NCBI GenBank assembly: GCA_001465935.1
Contig: LNKV01000031.1
Span: forward strand, 85,871-149,870
Length of the DNA stretch: 64,000 nucleotides
Origin: Clarireedia homoeocarpa
Lineage: Eukaryota > Ascomycota > Leotiomycetes > Helotiales > Rutstroemiaceae
Direction of reading: 5' to 3'
Position 1 is the first letter of the stretch. Each line of letters opens with the position of its first letter. Below are positions 24,801-36,819 of the stretch, in pieces. The position numbers were made by a program, and so were the translations under genes. The notes under the pieces are model-generated. The model was not told the origin of the DNA. It made no database searches and saw only the letters and a list, made by a program, of their open reading frames with translations.

Positions 24801-25914
24801 ACATTCATACTATCGCCAAATTAAAGCGGAAAGATAATGCTCAAGACCACCTTGACTTTCTTCGCAGCAAGACTGACGCATGCCTTTTAATTGATGGTGA
24901 AAGTTTGGCTTTACTACTTACGCACTTCCGAACCGAATTTATATCATTAGCGGTTCTGTTACCTGCTGTTGTTGCTTGTCGATGTTCTCCTACTCAGAAG
25001 GCCGACGTTGCAAAACTGATTCGAGAATACACAAAGAAACGGGTTTGCTGTATTGGAGATGGTGGAAATGATGTTTCCATGATTCAAGCTGCCGACGTTG
25101 GTGTTGGTATCGTAGGAAAAGAAGGAAGACAAGCTAGTCTTGCTGCTGATTTCTCCATTGAACAATTTTGTCACCTCACGAAACTTCTGGTCTGGCATGG
25201 TCGAAACAGCTACAAACGAAGCGCCAAACTGGCACAATTCGTCATCCATCGTGGTCTTATCATCAGCGTTTGTCAGACCATGTACAGCATTGCCATCAAA
25301 TTCGAGCCTGAAGGTCTGTACAAAGATTGGTTACTAGTCGGATACGCAACTGTATATACCATGGCACCAGTCTTCTCGCTTGTTCTCGATAAAGATGTAG
25401 ATGAGAATCTTGCGAATCTGTATCCGGAACTTTACAAGGAACTTACCTCGGGCTCATCTCTATCTTATCGAACCTTCTTCGTTTGGGTCTTTGTATCTAT
25501 TTATCAAGGTGGAATGATCCAAGGTCTTTCGCAACTCCTCACCGAAGTCGACAGTCCTCGCATGGTAGCTGTCAGCTTTACTGTTCTTGTCCTGAACGAA
25601 CTCACCATGGTTGCCTTCGAAATCACCACTTGGCATCCGATCATGATAATGAGTTTGATTGGGACGCTTGTTCTCTATCTGGGGTCTATTCCTTTCCTAG
25701 GAGGATACTTCGATCTGGCTTTCATCGCTACTTGGTAAGCTCTATTCATCGTAGCCTTAACTTTTTTTTTATATGCTCACTAACACTATAATTTAGGGGA
25801 TTTGTCTGGCGTGTTGCGGCTATCTCGGCAGTTTCGCTTATTCCTCCGTACGCAGGAAAATTGATCAGGAGGACGATTAAACCTCCTTCGTATAGAAAGG
25901 TTCAAGGAATATGA
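21809..25914 (+). CDS. NEO1: P4-type ATPase flippase, Neo1 class
   Basis: Two exons, 21809-25734 and 25797-25914, separated by a 62-bp intron (GTAAGC ... TTTAG), product 1347 aa. It has all P-type ATPase landmarks: the actuator motif DQLDGETDWKLR near residue 451 (DGET is typical of P4 flippases), the phosphorylation site LSDKTGTLTQNE near 677, MLTGDKVETA, and the hinge CCIGDGGNDVSMIQAADVGV near 1084. The wording around the phosphorylation loop (IVPISLRVNLDMGKSVYSWF, EELGRIEYLL) is the Neo1/ATP9 class rather than Drs2/Dnf. Neo1 acts in Golgi/endosome membranes, moving aminophospholipids to the cytosolic leaflet, and works without a Cdc50 partner. The first ~200 residues are a long Ser/Asp-rich cytosolic tail. 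Insertions between conserved blocks, such as the Ser-rich segment before DQLDGET, are normal in filamentous fungi. Confidence 0.95.
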
Positions 25915-27205
25915 TGTATAAATGCTTTGTATCTATTTGAGATATAGGAAGATGGCATAGCGGTAGGCGTTCTGGATGGGGATGGTGGAGATGTTTCGAG
26001 CGGGTAACTTTTAATGAATGATTGGTTTTCTTGTCTTTTGTATCTTGCCAGATGGGGAAAAGTCCAATGGTTGTTCTTGCTGAATTATAATTCTTTCTCG
26101 AGTTTTGTTGCATGACTGCGGCCATATGCTTATTTCAACTCTTCGCCGATTGACAACCTGCGAACGTGCTTTTTGCATGCCACAACCAATCACACTTAAT
26201 TCTCGTTGCTACCAAGTTGTCTCTTCTACGAAACTTCGTACGTTCACTAGGTTGAATACTATCTCTAAGTTTGTGGGTGTTACGCATTTCCACGCGCACG
26301 CACCAATCTCCGAGCCAACATCTCTCTATCTAGTCTTACTTCGCGCCAGCCATCCACGCCTATTTCACATATACACACCTATGCCTTGGTCACCGTTGTT
26401 GTGATTTTCCCTAAAAATAGTTTGTAGGCGTCATCAGACCGGTCTATTCCTTCCTTCCTGGCTAGTTGAGAAGAACCATCCTTGCCCATTGTTTCTAATA
26501 TCTGGGTTACCTCTAAGTTTTGATCATGTAGACACGCAAGATTTTCTATACAGCTTCAATGACGAAAATCTGAATTGAATTTTCGATCTCTGGGGTCTTG
26601 GTTTCTTGGTGCCTTGCGGATAAACTGCAGAATAGATAGTCAGTCGAGTTCTATATGCTAATGAAACTAGCGCGTGATTAGCGGCTCATTCACCGATAGC
26701 TGCTTCCTCTACAGGCTCACTTCCAGATAGCAGGATTTACAAATGAACCGAATGCTCGTTGGAAGCAAGACAATGGACCACGCCATCGCAATGATGTTCC
26801 TGAGAAAGAGAAGACGACTTGATACTTTTCGCTCGTAGTATGGGTAGTACCATGGATGAGCTGTATTCTTCTATGTATGATGATGGCAGTCGATATGGAC
26901 ATATCAGTCTGAACTGGGTATTTTACGACCAGAACTATAAGTGCATATTTGTATCTCGACTGGCCAAGATGTAAGCGCGTATCTGTATCTGAACTGAGTT
27001 AGGTCATCTTTTAGATTCTCTACATATGGCTTATGCAGTCTACATCTTCATCTCAATCATTATTTCCATCTTCAACTCCATCTTTCACTTAAGCACAATC
27101 TATGCTTTGGCATATTGTCCAAGTTCAATTCAACTTTTCTCTTCATGTCAATCTTCAGATCTAACTCAACATTTTTCTTCATGATCACCTCTTGAATTCA
27201 ATTCA
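25915..27205. other. intergenic
   Basis: 3' flank of NEO1 and promoter of the GATA-finger gene. Small ORFs (for example 26105-26404) show no domain. Upstream of 27206 there are repeated TCAATTCAA/ATCTTCA words, consistent with a promoter or 5' leader. Confidence 0.5.
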
Positions 27206-28142
27206 ATGGATCCATTCATGCGTAGTGGACCAACTCCCCCATCCTCTCAATCCCCGGAAGCTAATGACAGTAATGCAATGCCTGCCGCTCAGCCAGACAA
27301 TCACAGCAGCGCATCATCCACAGCTCAGTCGAACAATCAAGTCTCCATTGCCGCCGTCACTACTCCCACCGGCAAAGTCTGCAGGTATATATACGCACCT
27401 ATCTGGCCCCTCCCCTCCCCGTTCCCACTAACAGAATCACTTAACCAGCAACCCCGCCTGCCGCTCCACAACCACAAAAGGAGAATGGCGACACTATCCC
27501 GCACGAACGGGTCCAATCTACTGCAACGCATGCGGGATCTATCTCAACGAACATGGAACACAGCGTTCTGTAAGGCTAGTACAGAAGGGACAGCAGACCA
27601 ATCTGAAGAACAAGGTCGTTGCTGGCCATGGCTCAGGCGGTCAGGGCCACGCCCCTCGCTTAGATGAGGATCATCAGGAGTCTCATCCAGCACCTGGCCA
27701 CATGTCTCAGCTCCCCACTCCAGATCCAATCAGGCCCGCTGGAGCTCTTTTGGGTTCTCATCCCCCTTCAATAACTCCCAGTTTTGCTTCGCTTACTCTA
27801 CCCCTTCCTGTCCGTAGTCCATATCTTGTTTTCCCCGACGGCGCGAATCTGCCGTCCCCATTACCTGAGCTCTTTCAACCTTCGTTGGACTCTCGCCTGC
27901 CTTCATTATGCCCCAAATTTTCTTTGCTTACTCGACCTTTTCCTGTCCGAAGTCCATATCTCGTTTCTCCCGGCGGCGCGGCCCCATCGCCCCGGTACCC
28001 GAGGGTTTTCAACCAGCTCCTTTCTTGCATCCGTCTCTTTCCTTTCCTGCGCCGCCGATTCCCCATTTTTTATAGGGAGGGTATAAAGTCGTCTCTTTTG
28101 GTTGGCCCAACAAGAAAACATCTTTCAAAACACACCAACTAG
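27206..28142 (+). CDS. GATA-type zinc-finger protein (putative transcription factor)
   Basis: Two exons, 27206-27384 and 27449-28142, joined over a 64-bp intron (GTATAT donor, ACCAG acceptor, CTAACA branch point) that splits the zinc finger after its first Cys, product 290 aa. The finger reads VCSNPACRSTTTKGEWRHYP ... IYCNACGIYLNEHG. The second half (YCNACGIYLNEHGTQRS) is a standard GATA finger, but the spacing is Cys-x4-Cys-x20-Cys-x2-Cys instead of the usual x2/x17-18/x2. The basic tail (RSVRLVQKG) follows as in GATA factors. N-terminal 60 residues are Ser/Pro/Gln-rich. The C-terminal half is Pro-rich and holds an imperfect internal duplication: two copies of RSPYLV..GA with shared flanks. 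DNA binding is inferred from family. No closer orthologue is recognised. Confidence 0.72.
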
Positions 28143-30011
28143 TCGAAATATCCGTAATATGACCCTTCGCCATTCTGCCCTCCCACCGAAAACTTAACAA
28201 CCTATTTCCTTACCGTCTAGACTCCCTATCCATCCTATGTGCCGAGCACTTTCTCTTTTGCTCGTCAATTTTGTGATTTGTTGGTTTTGTACTGTCGTGT
28301 CATGAGGTGTCTGTTCTGGTGAAAGCGGGAGAGCCAAGAGACCCGCGGCAGCAAACAAACATGTTCATCATTACTTTTTTTTTACATTGTCATAGAAATT
28401 TAGAGATTAGTGTAAGTTGAAATTCCACAAGATTAATTATATTGTTCGCTGGTAGCCTTATCTGTTATGAAGAAGTGATGAACGTCATCTCAATGATTCA
28501 TTTTAAACACAGTCTGGAAATGTTCCTATGATAACTCCTCTCCGCCTCACATATCTAACAGTCACTTAAAGACAATCCCCCTTTCCCAGCCCTACAAGCT
28601 TCTTCATTTCCTCGTCATAAGCGTCCCCGCAACTACAGCAGCCACTACCAAAACACTCACCACACAAACTTCGAATAAACATTCCCATGCTACCCCAACC
28701 GCACTGCATTCATAGTATATTGACTTGCACATCCACTGTGCGGACATTGTTCGCGATCGGATCATCAACTGCACGCTCACATAGACGACAAGGGGATCAT
28801 CAGCTATTCATTAGATAGAGTTTTGCAGACTGAGCAGGTTGGGGGTCCATTTCGCGATACCAAGTTAAGAACATCGGGCTTCTAAGCAGTCGCTCCTGCT
28901 ATACGTTATGATGGTAGCTCCCTTTGTGGAACAGGCTTCCGACTTCAAATAACATAGTTGCCCCATCGGCATGTAGTTGCCTGCTACTTGGATTAAACCG
29001 ATGTTTCTTGAGACCCAACTGAATGGTTATTAATGGGGAAGCTAGGTTCGGAATAATAGCATTATACAACCCTTCACCCGATGTAGAAACAAGACTAATA
29101 TCTACGGTCAGTAAAAGACCGAGAAAAGCCAGTGTAACGAGATATCGCTCCGGACTATGAAAACTTTGGCTGCTTGAGCAGTGGGCTTGGTGATTCGACC
29201 ATAGGGGTAGTTCATTTGATAATATCGCACACAGAATGTTCTGTCTAAAGGGCAGAAGTTTACATCAAGCGCCTGGGCTGAATCTACGCTTGTAGCTGGC
29301 GATGCAAATCAAACGTTTGAAAAAGTACTCGAGATAACTATTTTATCTAATATGCATATGTACTCTATATTCTTGAACGGTGATGAAATAGCGGGCCTTC
29401 ACACATCCATCGCGCTTGTTGCGGGAGGAATCTGCTCATCGGCAGATATGAATGATTCATCAGTCATTTCGCCCCCTATTCAAAGTAAACTCAGACTTAT
29501 AATGAAACTTACTGCAACAAATGTCTGCTGTGCAGAAAGCTCATATTCAAACTAGTAATACACGTATAACCAGAGGCTTTAAAAGCTTCGAGACGTACAT
29601 CTTGGTGGGAATTGCATGGTTGCAGCCACCTAGTTGGTAGCATTGAATATGCGGATATTATCAGGAGTCGTTTTCGAATTAGAAGTATAAACTCTCAACA
29701 CGGGGTCGCAATACAAGTTGAGTCAAGGAGGGGGCAAAGATCCTTCGGAGTGGAGTGGTAAAGTTCCTTAGTCCATATAGATGCTGGGTGTTAGTTGGGA
29801 ATGAGTGGTGCTACGGTGATTTATTGTTTAGTTTGGAGGGGATAATACCCTATTCGACATCCGCATTCCCCTAATGGGCACTGTAAATCAGGTGCAATGG
29901 GCATTGCATTCTAGATTAATGCATCAGGGGAGTAAATCTGCGCCAACGAACAAATTTGCAGGATGCCCAGTGTAAGTACTTGTCCAATGATTTTCATATC
30001 AGATACGAGTA
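28143..30011. other. long intergenic region
   Basis: 1.9 kb without a supportable gene. It is the convergent gap between the GATA-finger gene (plus) and the CYC2-like gene (minus). A T-run occurs near 28375-28385. The ORF at 29352-29555 has no recognisable content. Confidence 0.5.
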
Positions 30012-31151
30012 CTAAAGTTTGAAGACGCACCAATCACTAATCCCCATACGGCCAATGATTCCACCTAATTCCCCTGATATTTGTCTTCCATTACACCATT
30101 TTTTCGGGCCGGCAAAATAATTTATGAAGCCTTCTGGTCCAGAAACGAATAGTAGTTTTGATTGCGGTCCAGCAGGAGAATCGTCGTCCTGAGAAGCTGG
30201 TAATGACTTGATCGTTCGAGAGATCATCTTCTTATCAATGAATGTCCCATCCTCGTCCACAACATAATCAACCAGAAGATTGTCGGGATATTTCTGTTGA
30301 AGTTCTTGGAGATGCCGTACCATGACTCCCATATCTTGTGTTGTGCGTCCTGTAGAGTAGCGATCTGCAGCGAATGCGCCTGCTCCTAAGCATTCCTCCC
30401 GCCTTCTATTTGCCCATATGATTTGTATTCGTGGTTTTGCAGTTTCTGCCTTTCGAGCCTCGAATAACGTATGAACGACCTGTAGTGCGGGAGCGATTCC
30501 TGTGCCACCAGCTAGGAATACCACATTCTGGACGTTCTGTGGCATATCGAATTCGCTATGTGGACCACGAACCTCCACCTCCCCATTCGCTGGCAGTCCA
30601 AACAAGTAATTGGACATTTCTCCTGTTGGCTCTTTTCGAATCAAAAACCGTAGGTCCCCATTCGCAGAATTCTCAGTTGGTGGTAACGGCGTGTATGATC
30701 GTGCGATTTGCAGGAACGGTTGCTTGAATTCGACCGACCATAAACCCTTCCGCCAATACTCCGCATATGGGTCCGAATCTAGTTTTATTTTTGGTCTTAT
30801 TGTTAAGATCATACTTGTAGAAGAAACATCTTCTCTAGACACGATAACAAACGGTTTGAAGCGAGGTGCATCAAAGACCTGGTTTTTTTTGTCCGACGGA
30901 GAATCTGAGCTCGCTAGGTACAGAGTCAATGCGATGATGGCTATGTCTTCTTCTCGACGTCGTTTCTTTGCTTCTTCCGTATCCTCTGCTGGTGAGACGT
31001 CGCGTTTGGGATTACTCTTGAAGTCATCGTGCCTTGTATGTCTAGGTCGTGATGAGTGTATTAAATGGCGTTGCGCATGAAGTAAAGCCTTGTCAAATGT
31101 TCGAAGTCGCAACCAAGATATCCTTGCAGCGTTGAAAAGTCGTAATCGCAT
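30012..31151 (-). CDS. CYC2: CYC2-like mitochondrial FAD/NAD-binding oxidoreductase
   Basis: Single exon, 379 aa from the Met at 31151 (MRLRLFNAARISWLRLRTF). This N-terminus is basic and hydrophobic, as in mitochondrial presequences, which is why I prefer it to the upstream in-frame start. A ferredoxin-reductase-type fold is clear: FAD motif ARSYTPLPP, pyrophosphate motif EMSNYLFGLP, the nucleotide loop FLAGGTGIAPALQVVHTLF, and the terminal LLFVSGPEGFINYFAGPKKW. These features and the order match fungal proteins called cytochrome c mitochondrial import factor CYC2, inner-membrane flavoproteins that support haem attachment to cytochrome c. A charged segment (KKRRREED) precedes one hydrophobic stretch (IAIIALTLYLASS), the likely membrane anchor. 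Assignment to CYC2 rather than another cytochrome-b5-reductase-like protein rests on that layout. Confidence 0.75.
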   Translation of the reverse strand: MRLRLFNAARISWLRLRTFDKALLHAQRHLIHSSRPRHTRHDDFKSNPKRDVSPAEDTEEAKKRRREEDIAIIALTLYLASSDSPSDKKNQVFDAPRFKPFVIVSREDVSSTSMILTIRPKIKLDSDPYAEYWRKGLWSVEFKQPFLQIARSYTPLPPTENSANGDLRFLIRKEPTGEMSNYLFGLPANGEVEVRGPHSEFDMPQNVQNVVFLAGGTGIAPALQVVHTLFEARKAETAKPRIQIIWANRRREECLGAGAFAADRYSTGRTTQDMGVMVRHLQELQQKYPDNLLVDYVVDEDGTFIDKKMISRTIKSLPASQDDDSPAGPQSKLLFVSGPEGFINYFAGPKKWCNGRQISGELGGIIGRMGISDWCVFKL

Positions 31152-31923
31152 GTTCAAGTAGCCGACTTTTATATGTAGAGGGCGAGCTTTGAAATGGATT
31201 TTCCTACGGGGGCATGGGATAAGTTTACAATTCTGCCATGTATCTTGACCTAGTAGAACTAAGGCGGTGAGGCACTCGCTGTATCCTGTCACGTGCCTGT
31301 ATCCGCAGCCTCGAGACAGCTAATCTTTCAATTCGTCAACATCCAGAAAAATAGAGAGAAGCTTCAAGGTTATAGAATGTCTTCAGTGTTGAGCTTGAAT
31401 GACTACGCATCGATATATGCTACAGGTAAACACAAGCGGGAAGACACGTCGAGAAGATATTGTTTGATATAAGGCGAATCCTTTGGTCATCTTCCTTGAT
31501 AAATACAAACCTGGATTAATGCTACATAAACATAAAATGTGTATCGTCCAAACCACTCCAAACGTCTGCTTCCGATCGAATACTGATGCATAAACGCAGG
31601 TTCGTAGTAGTCGCTTTTATAAGAATCTGACGGGCCTTAAGCATATCGCGGCGTAGCAGCATTGAGCATTCATCCCCTATCTATGATCACAACGATTTCA
31701 CGCTTCGATTGCTTAATGACGGTACGGAAGACCTTCAAGAGATTTGTAATGAAGTGTATGTGGTAGTATTGATTCCGAGTAAATGAAGTGATCAATTATA
31801 CAGGAGCTATACTATAGAATCAGTCATGAATTTGGGAGATGAAGCTTGCTTGGACTTACGATAGTACTGTTTTCCTGATGCCGGTCCGCCAAAGATTCTT
31901 AGGGGCTGACCAGGAGATGATAT
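31152..31923. other. intergenic
   Basis: Promoter side of the CYC2-like gene and decayed sequence next to the NB-ARC relic. No gene supported. Confidence 0.45.
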
Positions 31924-32384
31924 CTACTCTTGATATGCCAGATGAGAGAAGAGCAGATTTCCAGCGTTGACTATTCTTGGAGCCCTCGCAGTCTTATGAA
32001 CTTTTGTGACATCGCCAGCCGGGAGAAAGGTACAAAATATTGACTCAACCTCCTTTGGCGTCATCAGTTTAACTGGAATGACACATTCTCCATTTCCATC
32101 AATGAGCTCGGACGATACTTGCTCAGTTCGGGAAGTGTTGAGTGACTGACCCAAGTCTGACTGAGGTGGCCTTGAGCCACTCGTCGCGCGACTCTAAACG
32201 ATTTTAACGGGTTGAGGCTGTCACTGTTGTCCAGAATTATCAGCCATCGACCCGACTGCGTCAAAATGAACCATTCGCAAACTAAATGGAGAATCTCTCC
32301 GTCATTGAAGCCGTCGTTAGCAGTATCAGAAGACCTCCAGATGATCTTCAATTGGTCCTCTCGATATTGAATTGGTATTTGTCC
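31924..32384 (-). pseudogene. NB-ARC (STAND/NLR-type) NTPase relic
   Basis: Two overlapping minus-strand frames together read like the middle of a fungal NB-ARC domain. The first (open 32384-32064) gives YREDQLKIIWRSS, ILHLVCEWFIL and the Walker-B-like strand GRWLIILDNSDSL. The second (32154-31924) continues with LNTSRTEQVSSELIDGNG and ECVIPVKLMTPKEVESIF, corresponding to the sensor and following part (usually LLITTRN..VA..L). A frameshift between them near 32130-32160 is needed to join the two. The P-loop half and any repeat domain are missing. In fungi these NTPases sit in NLR-like immune or incompatibility proteins, often near or fused to HET domains, and here the relic lies 190 bp beyond the stop of a HET gene on the same strand. 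It is a remnant, not a functional gene. Confidence 0.55.
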
Positions 32385-32573
32385 TTAAATCTTTCTACAT
32401 GAGTCAACAAATTTGGATTGGGTTCTGCCGTATGCCCGTACATAGGGCAGACTTGAATTGCTTCTCCGAAGTTGATTGGCATGATTCAATACCTGGCTCC
32501 TGTCTCTGGTCTCCGTCGCGCTTCGCTACACTTTGACCTCTAGCGAATTCAATTCCGCTACCTCGCTACATGC

Positions 32574-35105
32574 TCATCTAATTGTGATAACATATCGTTC
32601 CTTCGGATAAGTCGACTCCTGCATAATCTCTGCACATACGCTCTTAGCGGTTTCAGCACCATATCGGTCCAGAGCATCAAGAAAGATGTCTGGATAAGTC
32701 GTTAGACTCACGATCCAAAAAGATCCCACCCTGTTGAACTCGCCAACCTTGTTGTTTGTAGCTCGTAGAATCAGCCCCCTAACCAAAGTACAGAAACCTG
32801 TCTCTTCTCTGTCCCCGACTGTCTCTGTCATGCCCATCTTATAACTGAATATCGGGAGAAGAAAGACGTCTATGCGGTCGTCGATAGAAGAATTTAGAGC
32901 ATAGCTGTAGCCATAGTAATCTTTTAGCACCTTCCGATCTGGAGTTAGGATTTGCAATCTCCGATTCACTCCACGGGAAATTGTATTCATAGTGTAGAAC
33001 CTGCCTAATATCAAGCCATGGCATATCAAAGTAAGCACGCCATCAACAATCTCGCCAAACTCATCGACTCCTTTTGGGGTAACTTTACTTCTAGGATGAT
33101 CTACCAAGGCATGATAATACAATTCATGAAACTTCCGGATATCCCACCCGATATCTCTCACCTCTCCAATTACAGAAGCCCAGCTCCAGCTTGGAGCATG
33201 ATATGCTGCTGGCATTTGGAAGTTGACGCACCTCCACGGTAGTTGAGTCTCGATACCATTTCTCCACAGACCTGCGAGATATCCGCCCGTGTGTTGGTCC
33301 TGTAGCACTCGTGCAATGCCGGATATGGCTACGAGTTTATCGCTCTCGCGGGTAAGTTGAGCTTTGGTATACAGATTCACAATTTCATGCCAGTTCATCC
33401 TGAACTCGCGCTCGACTAACTGCGGGGAAATTGATGTAGCGGTGCCGGTTTTGCATTCCCATGCCAGTCCGCTTCTCATGAAGTGAATGCTTCGGGGAGC
33501 TAATAATCGCTCTTGTAATGTCCAAGCCCTTTTGGCCAACGGGGTGTCCGATATATACTCGGGAGGTTTCGAGATTGTCCATGCTTCTCTGAATCCGCGT
33601 TGAGTTGTTGCAACTTGAAGCTTCGTGTCGAAATCAGTAGGGGTGAGAAAACATCCTTCCGTACCATCGCGGGCACCTGCCGCTGAGATGTTGATTACTG
33701 CTCCTCTGTAAACGGAAGCCATCTTGCTCGACTCTACGGTCCAGTCTTCGGTTGAATTTTGAATAATGCAAAGAGAATCAATCCACAAATAGGAAATTTC
33801 AAAGTGCTGTGCGGCTGTGATAGCATCCTGAAAGGTTTTTGATAATATTTCTGTGGGAATGTTAAGTAGGAAGGAGTTTAAATTGTCTGTGGTAAGAGTC
33901 TGGAACTTGTGATCTCCCCAACAATGACTCAATGTAGCATAAGGAGGCTGGTGTACCCATCCAACGGTACGGACGAGCCTGACAGAATCTTCCCGAACTT
34001 CCAGGAGCCGACTCGGAAACGTGTGAAGGAAATCTGTGCGACATGACGGGTGATTTTTCACGCAATCGGTAATCCACCTCTTGGCAAGTTCGAATCTCAT
34101 CATTGAACGATCGATACGGACGACGGATGGCACCTCGGAATCGATGGATATATCTAATATATGTCAGAATAACTCAAGCTCCTGATGCTGCTGCAGAAAC
34201 ATGCCTATATCGTTGGTTCCAGTCATTGCAAGATACACTACTCCCATCTCTTGGAAACCGTCTCGAGCGACGCAGGGCCGACATAGAAATAAAGTCAGAT
34301 CTGGACTGCGAGACGAGTCTGATAATCCGTATGCTTTAGAGACCACATCGCTAGACCCTTTGTTTCTAATACCTACGCTAAATGATATATCTTTCCGAAG
34401 ACATTTCAGTCGATTCTCAATTTTGAAAAAGTCTTCGATACTTAGTGAAGGAGATGGTCGCGTGGGACATCTGTACTCTTGTTCCCACATCGTACACAAG
34501 TTGCATCCCCTGACTACCGAGGCGTGGAAGGCGGCCACGTGCGGGAAATATGGTAGGAAGAGATGATGCCGTTTTTGCTCTTGTTTTTTGTCCGGGATGG
34601 GCTTAATCTCATGGATGACAGCAGGTATGGTGTTTAGCAGACTGCGGCAAACTGTGCAGCACCCATCAACCAACTGTACGAGAGGTACCAGAGACTTTAT
34701 TTCTTCGACACATTTCTTGATGTCCAGGAGATCATCATCGGGACCCAACTTACCCACTCCCAGGCTCTTGCCCCAGCTTGAGTACCATTCATCAAGAGAT
34801 AAGTGTCCGGGGTTCCCGCAAGCACAAATGCGAGAGCCATGATTATTGATTTTCGCGTCCTTCAGGATTTGGCTCGAATCACGAAGCACTGGCTTGTCTA
34901 AGTGTTCAAGCGAATCCTGCCTCACAGGATTGGTTACTTGGTCCTGGGCAAACAAGTTCGGACTTTTGTATACTTTGGCACCTACCGCATGATCCTGAGA
35001 ACTCTCACGGCTTGCGTAAGCAGCCCACCATGCTCCAAGACTTTTAACATTGAGCGAGTCGCAGCCCAGAGCTGTATGGTCCTCTTTCTGTTCCGCATCC
35101 GACAT
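32574..35105 (-). CDS. HET-domain protein (heterokaryon incompatibility type)
   Basis: One minus-strand frame of 844 codons from ATG 35105 to TAG 32574-32576, broken only by a TGA at 34164-34166. The TGA lies in a CTGAC branch-point-like context ten bases before a TTAG acceptor (ends 34154). A donor at 34258 (GTTTCC, weak) would remove 105 bp in frame, so I treat it as an intron, though a true nonsense codon is possible. The N-terminal half has paired cysteines (CACGNPGH, CCTVCRSLL, GCNLCTMWEQ) as in long HET proteins. The C-terminal half carries the HET blocks: PYATLSHCWGD, YLWIDSLCIIQ, YRGAVINISAAGA, and RAWTLQERLLAPRSIHF. HET proteins trigger cell death on contact between incompatible strains or in response to intruders. 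No specific partner can be named. Codons and blocks are otherwise intact. Confidence 0.75.
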
Positions 35106-36819
35106 GGTGATACACGGCGATCAGTTCTTCGCTCGTTAAGCGTCTCCAAATGGGTAAAGGTATCATGTGTACAGACACACAGAACTTTCTGTCGTCTTAC
35201 TTGTAGACTTGGAGAGACGTCCCTTGCTTATCAAGTGAAGTGCTGATGAGAGTGGGGTAGCCTTATGTTGGATGATCATTCTTCCGATTGGTCGCACGCG
35301 CATATCATCATGTTATTCGTCGATAGGATGGACGACTAGTTTCATACTGTCATACTGTCGAGAGTGAACACGAAGATGTGAATGCTAAGAAGTCAGGATC
35401 CATGGCAAGAAGTGGTGCTGTACTGGTATTTCAGCACACCACCAACAGGACTGTGACTACTTCGTAACGCCATCTCCTGTGAACATGACTGCTGCCAGAT
35501 TCTGTCCCGGTTAGATACCGCTGAGTTGGATTGAATCGGGGGAGACATAGTCAAATCTAGCAGACCATGATGAGACTGCTACGAAGATAGCCGCGAAAAG
35601 AGCTCTCTTGTTCCCAGAACAAGTAGAACTCGCAACACACTGCCTAGCTCTATGCCAAGGTATGGTACGGATTAGAAAGCGCTGGCCCAATGAGAAGCAG
35701 CTCTGAGCACTCACTCACACGCCACAAAATCTCATCGACAGAGAGCATGCAAGCGTATATCGTAAGCTCAATGCCAATAATACACTCACATTGGACAACC
35801 AAGAAAAGCAATCAAAATATACAAGAAACAATCTGGATGAAACGAGCTGACGACTTCCTTGAATTCTTTCAGTGACCACGAGACCATCGACTGTAAGTTA
35901 TATGTAAGAATATATTACGATTATATTGCTACGTGTAATTTCGGTGAAATTCCTATGAAAGCCAGCGGGCGGGGTTCGGAAAACATTTCTCACCGTAGAA
36001 CTCTCTTGAGTTGATTCCCCTTTAGGTATATTTTGAAGATATAAATCACAGCACAGTAGAGTAACATACTGCGCCATCAACAACTCCTTACGAAGTACTG
36101 CTGTCAACCAGTGATCCCCTGTACAGATCTGAAAACCGCTCACAGATGCCGAGACCCCCCAAAATCCATGGGCTCGGCAATCAATCAACCTCAAACACAC
36201 CCCTACCGCCAACTGACATCAGCGAAACTCCACAACAAGTCACGCGTATGAAAATCATCGCAAATCTTTACCTCAAGCTGTGCTTCTCCACAATACCGTG
36301 TTGGGACGACACACCGGTTATTTTCCTGCTGTGCCTTATTGTATTGTGCCCGAGTTGAGTCGGAGAGAAGTTCTAGAACGTTGGGAGGATTCTAGGGAGG
36401 AGGGCTAGAACGAGGTAGATCTAACTACATACCTTGTATCAACGTTGCCGCGACTACATGCGAGTTGTGATGTAATGAACCGTTCTCTACAGTACATAGT
36501 CTAGCATCAGTACCAATACCGCACCCATGAAACCAAGCCCGCTCGTCAGACTGTCAGGCTTGATTCTACCTCCCTCCTCCCTCCTCTCCTTGGTTTCCTT
36601 TTCCTGTCCTGTGCTATGCTGCCAGGGCATAAAATAGATGAAACAGAAGGAAAACAGCAACGACCCAACCATATCACGAGACGCCTCGGGGAAATCCTAG
36701 AACGGGCAGGTCCATCCATCTACTGTATATGCCAACATCTAAGTTTACTCGACTCCTACCTGCGGCAAAGCCTCGAAAGATTCCCCGTCCCCTCCTCAAC
36801 GGAGAAATTTAATATAAGA
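35106..36819. other. long intergenic region
   Basis: No supportable gene in 1.7 kb. It contains the HET promoter (right side of 35105) and leads into the repeated-element array. Short ORFs on both strands have no domain content. Confidence 0.5.

Noticed and set aside
31152..31292. Upstream in-frame start for the CYC2-like gene
   Set aside because: The extra 47 residues have no presequence character, whereas Met 31151 starts a good mitochondrial presequence.
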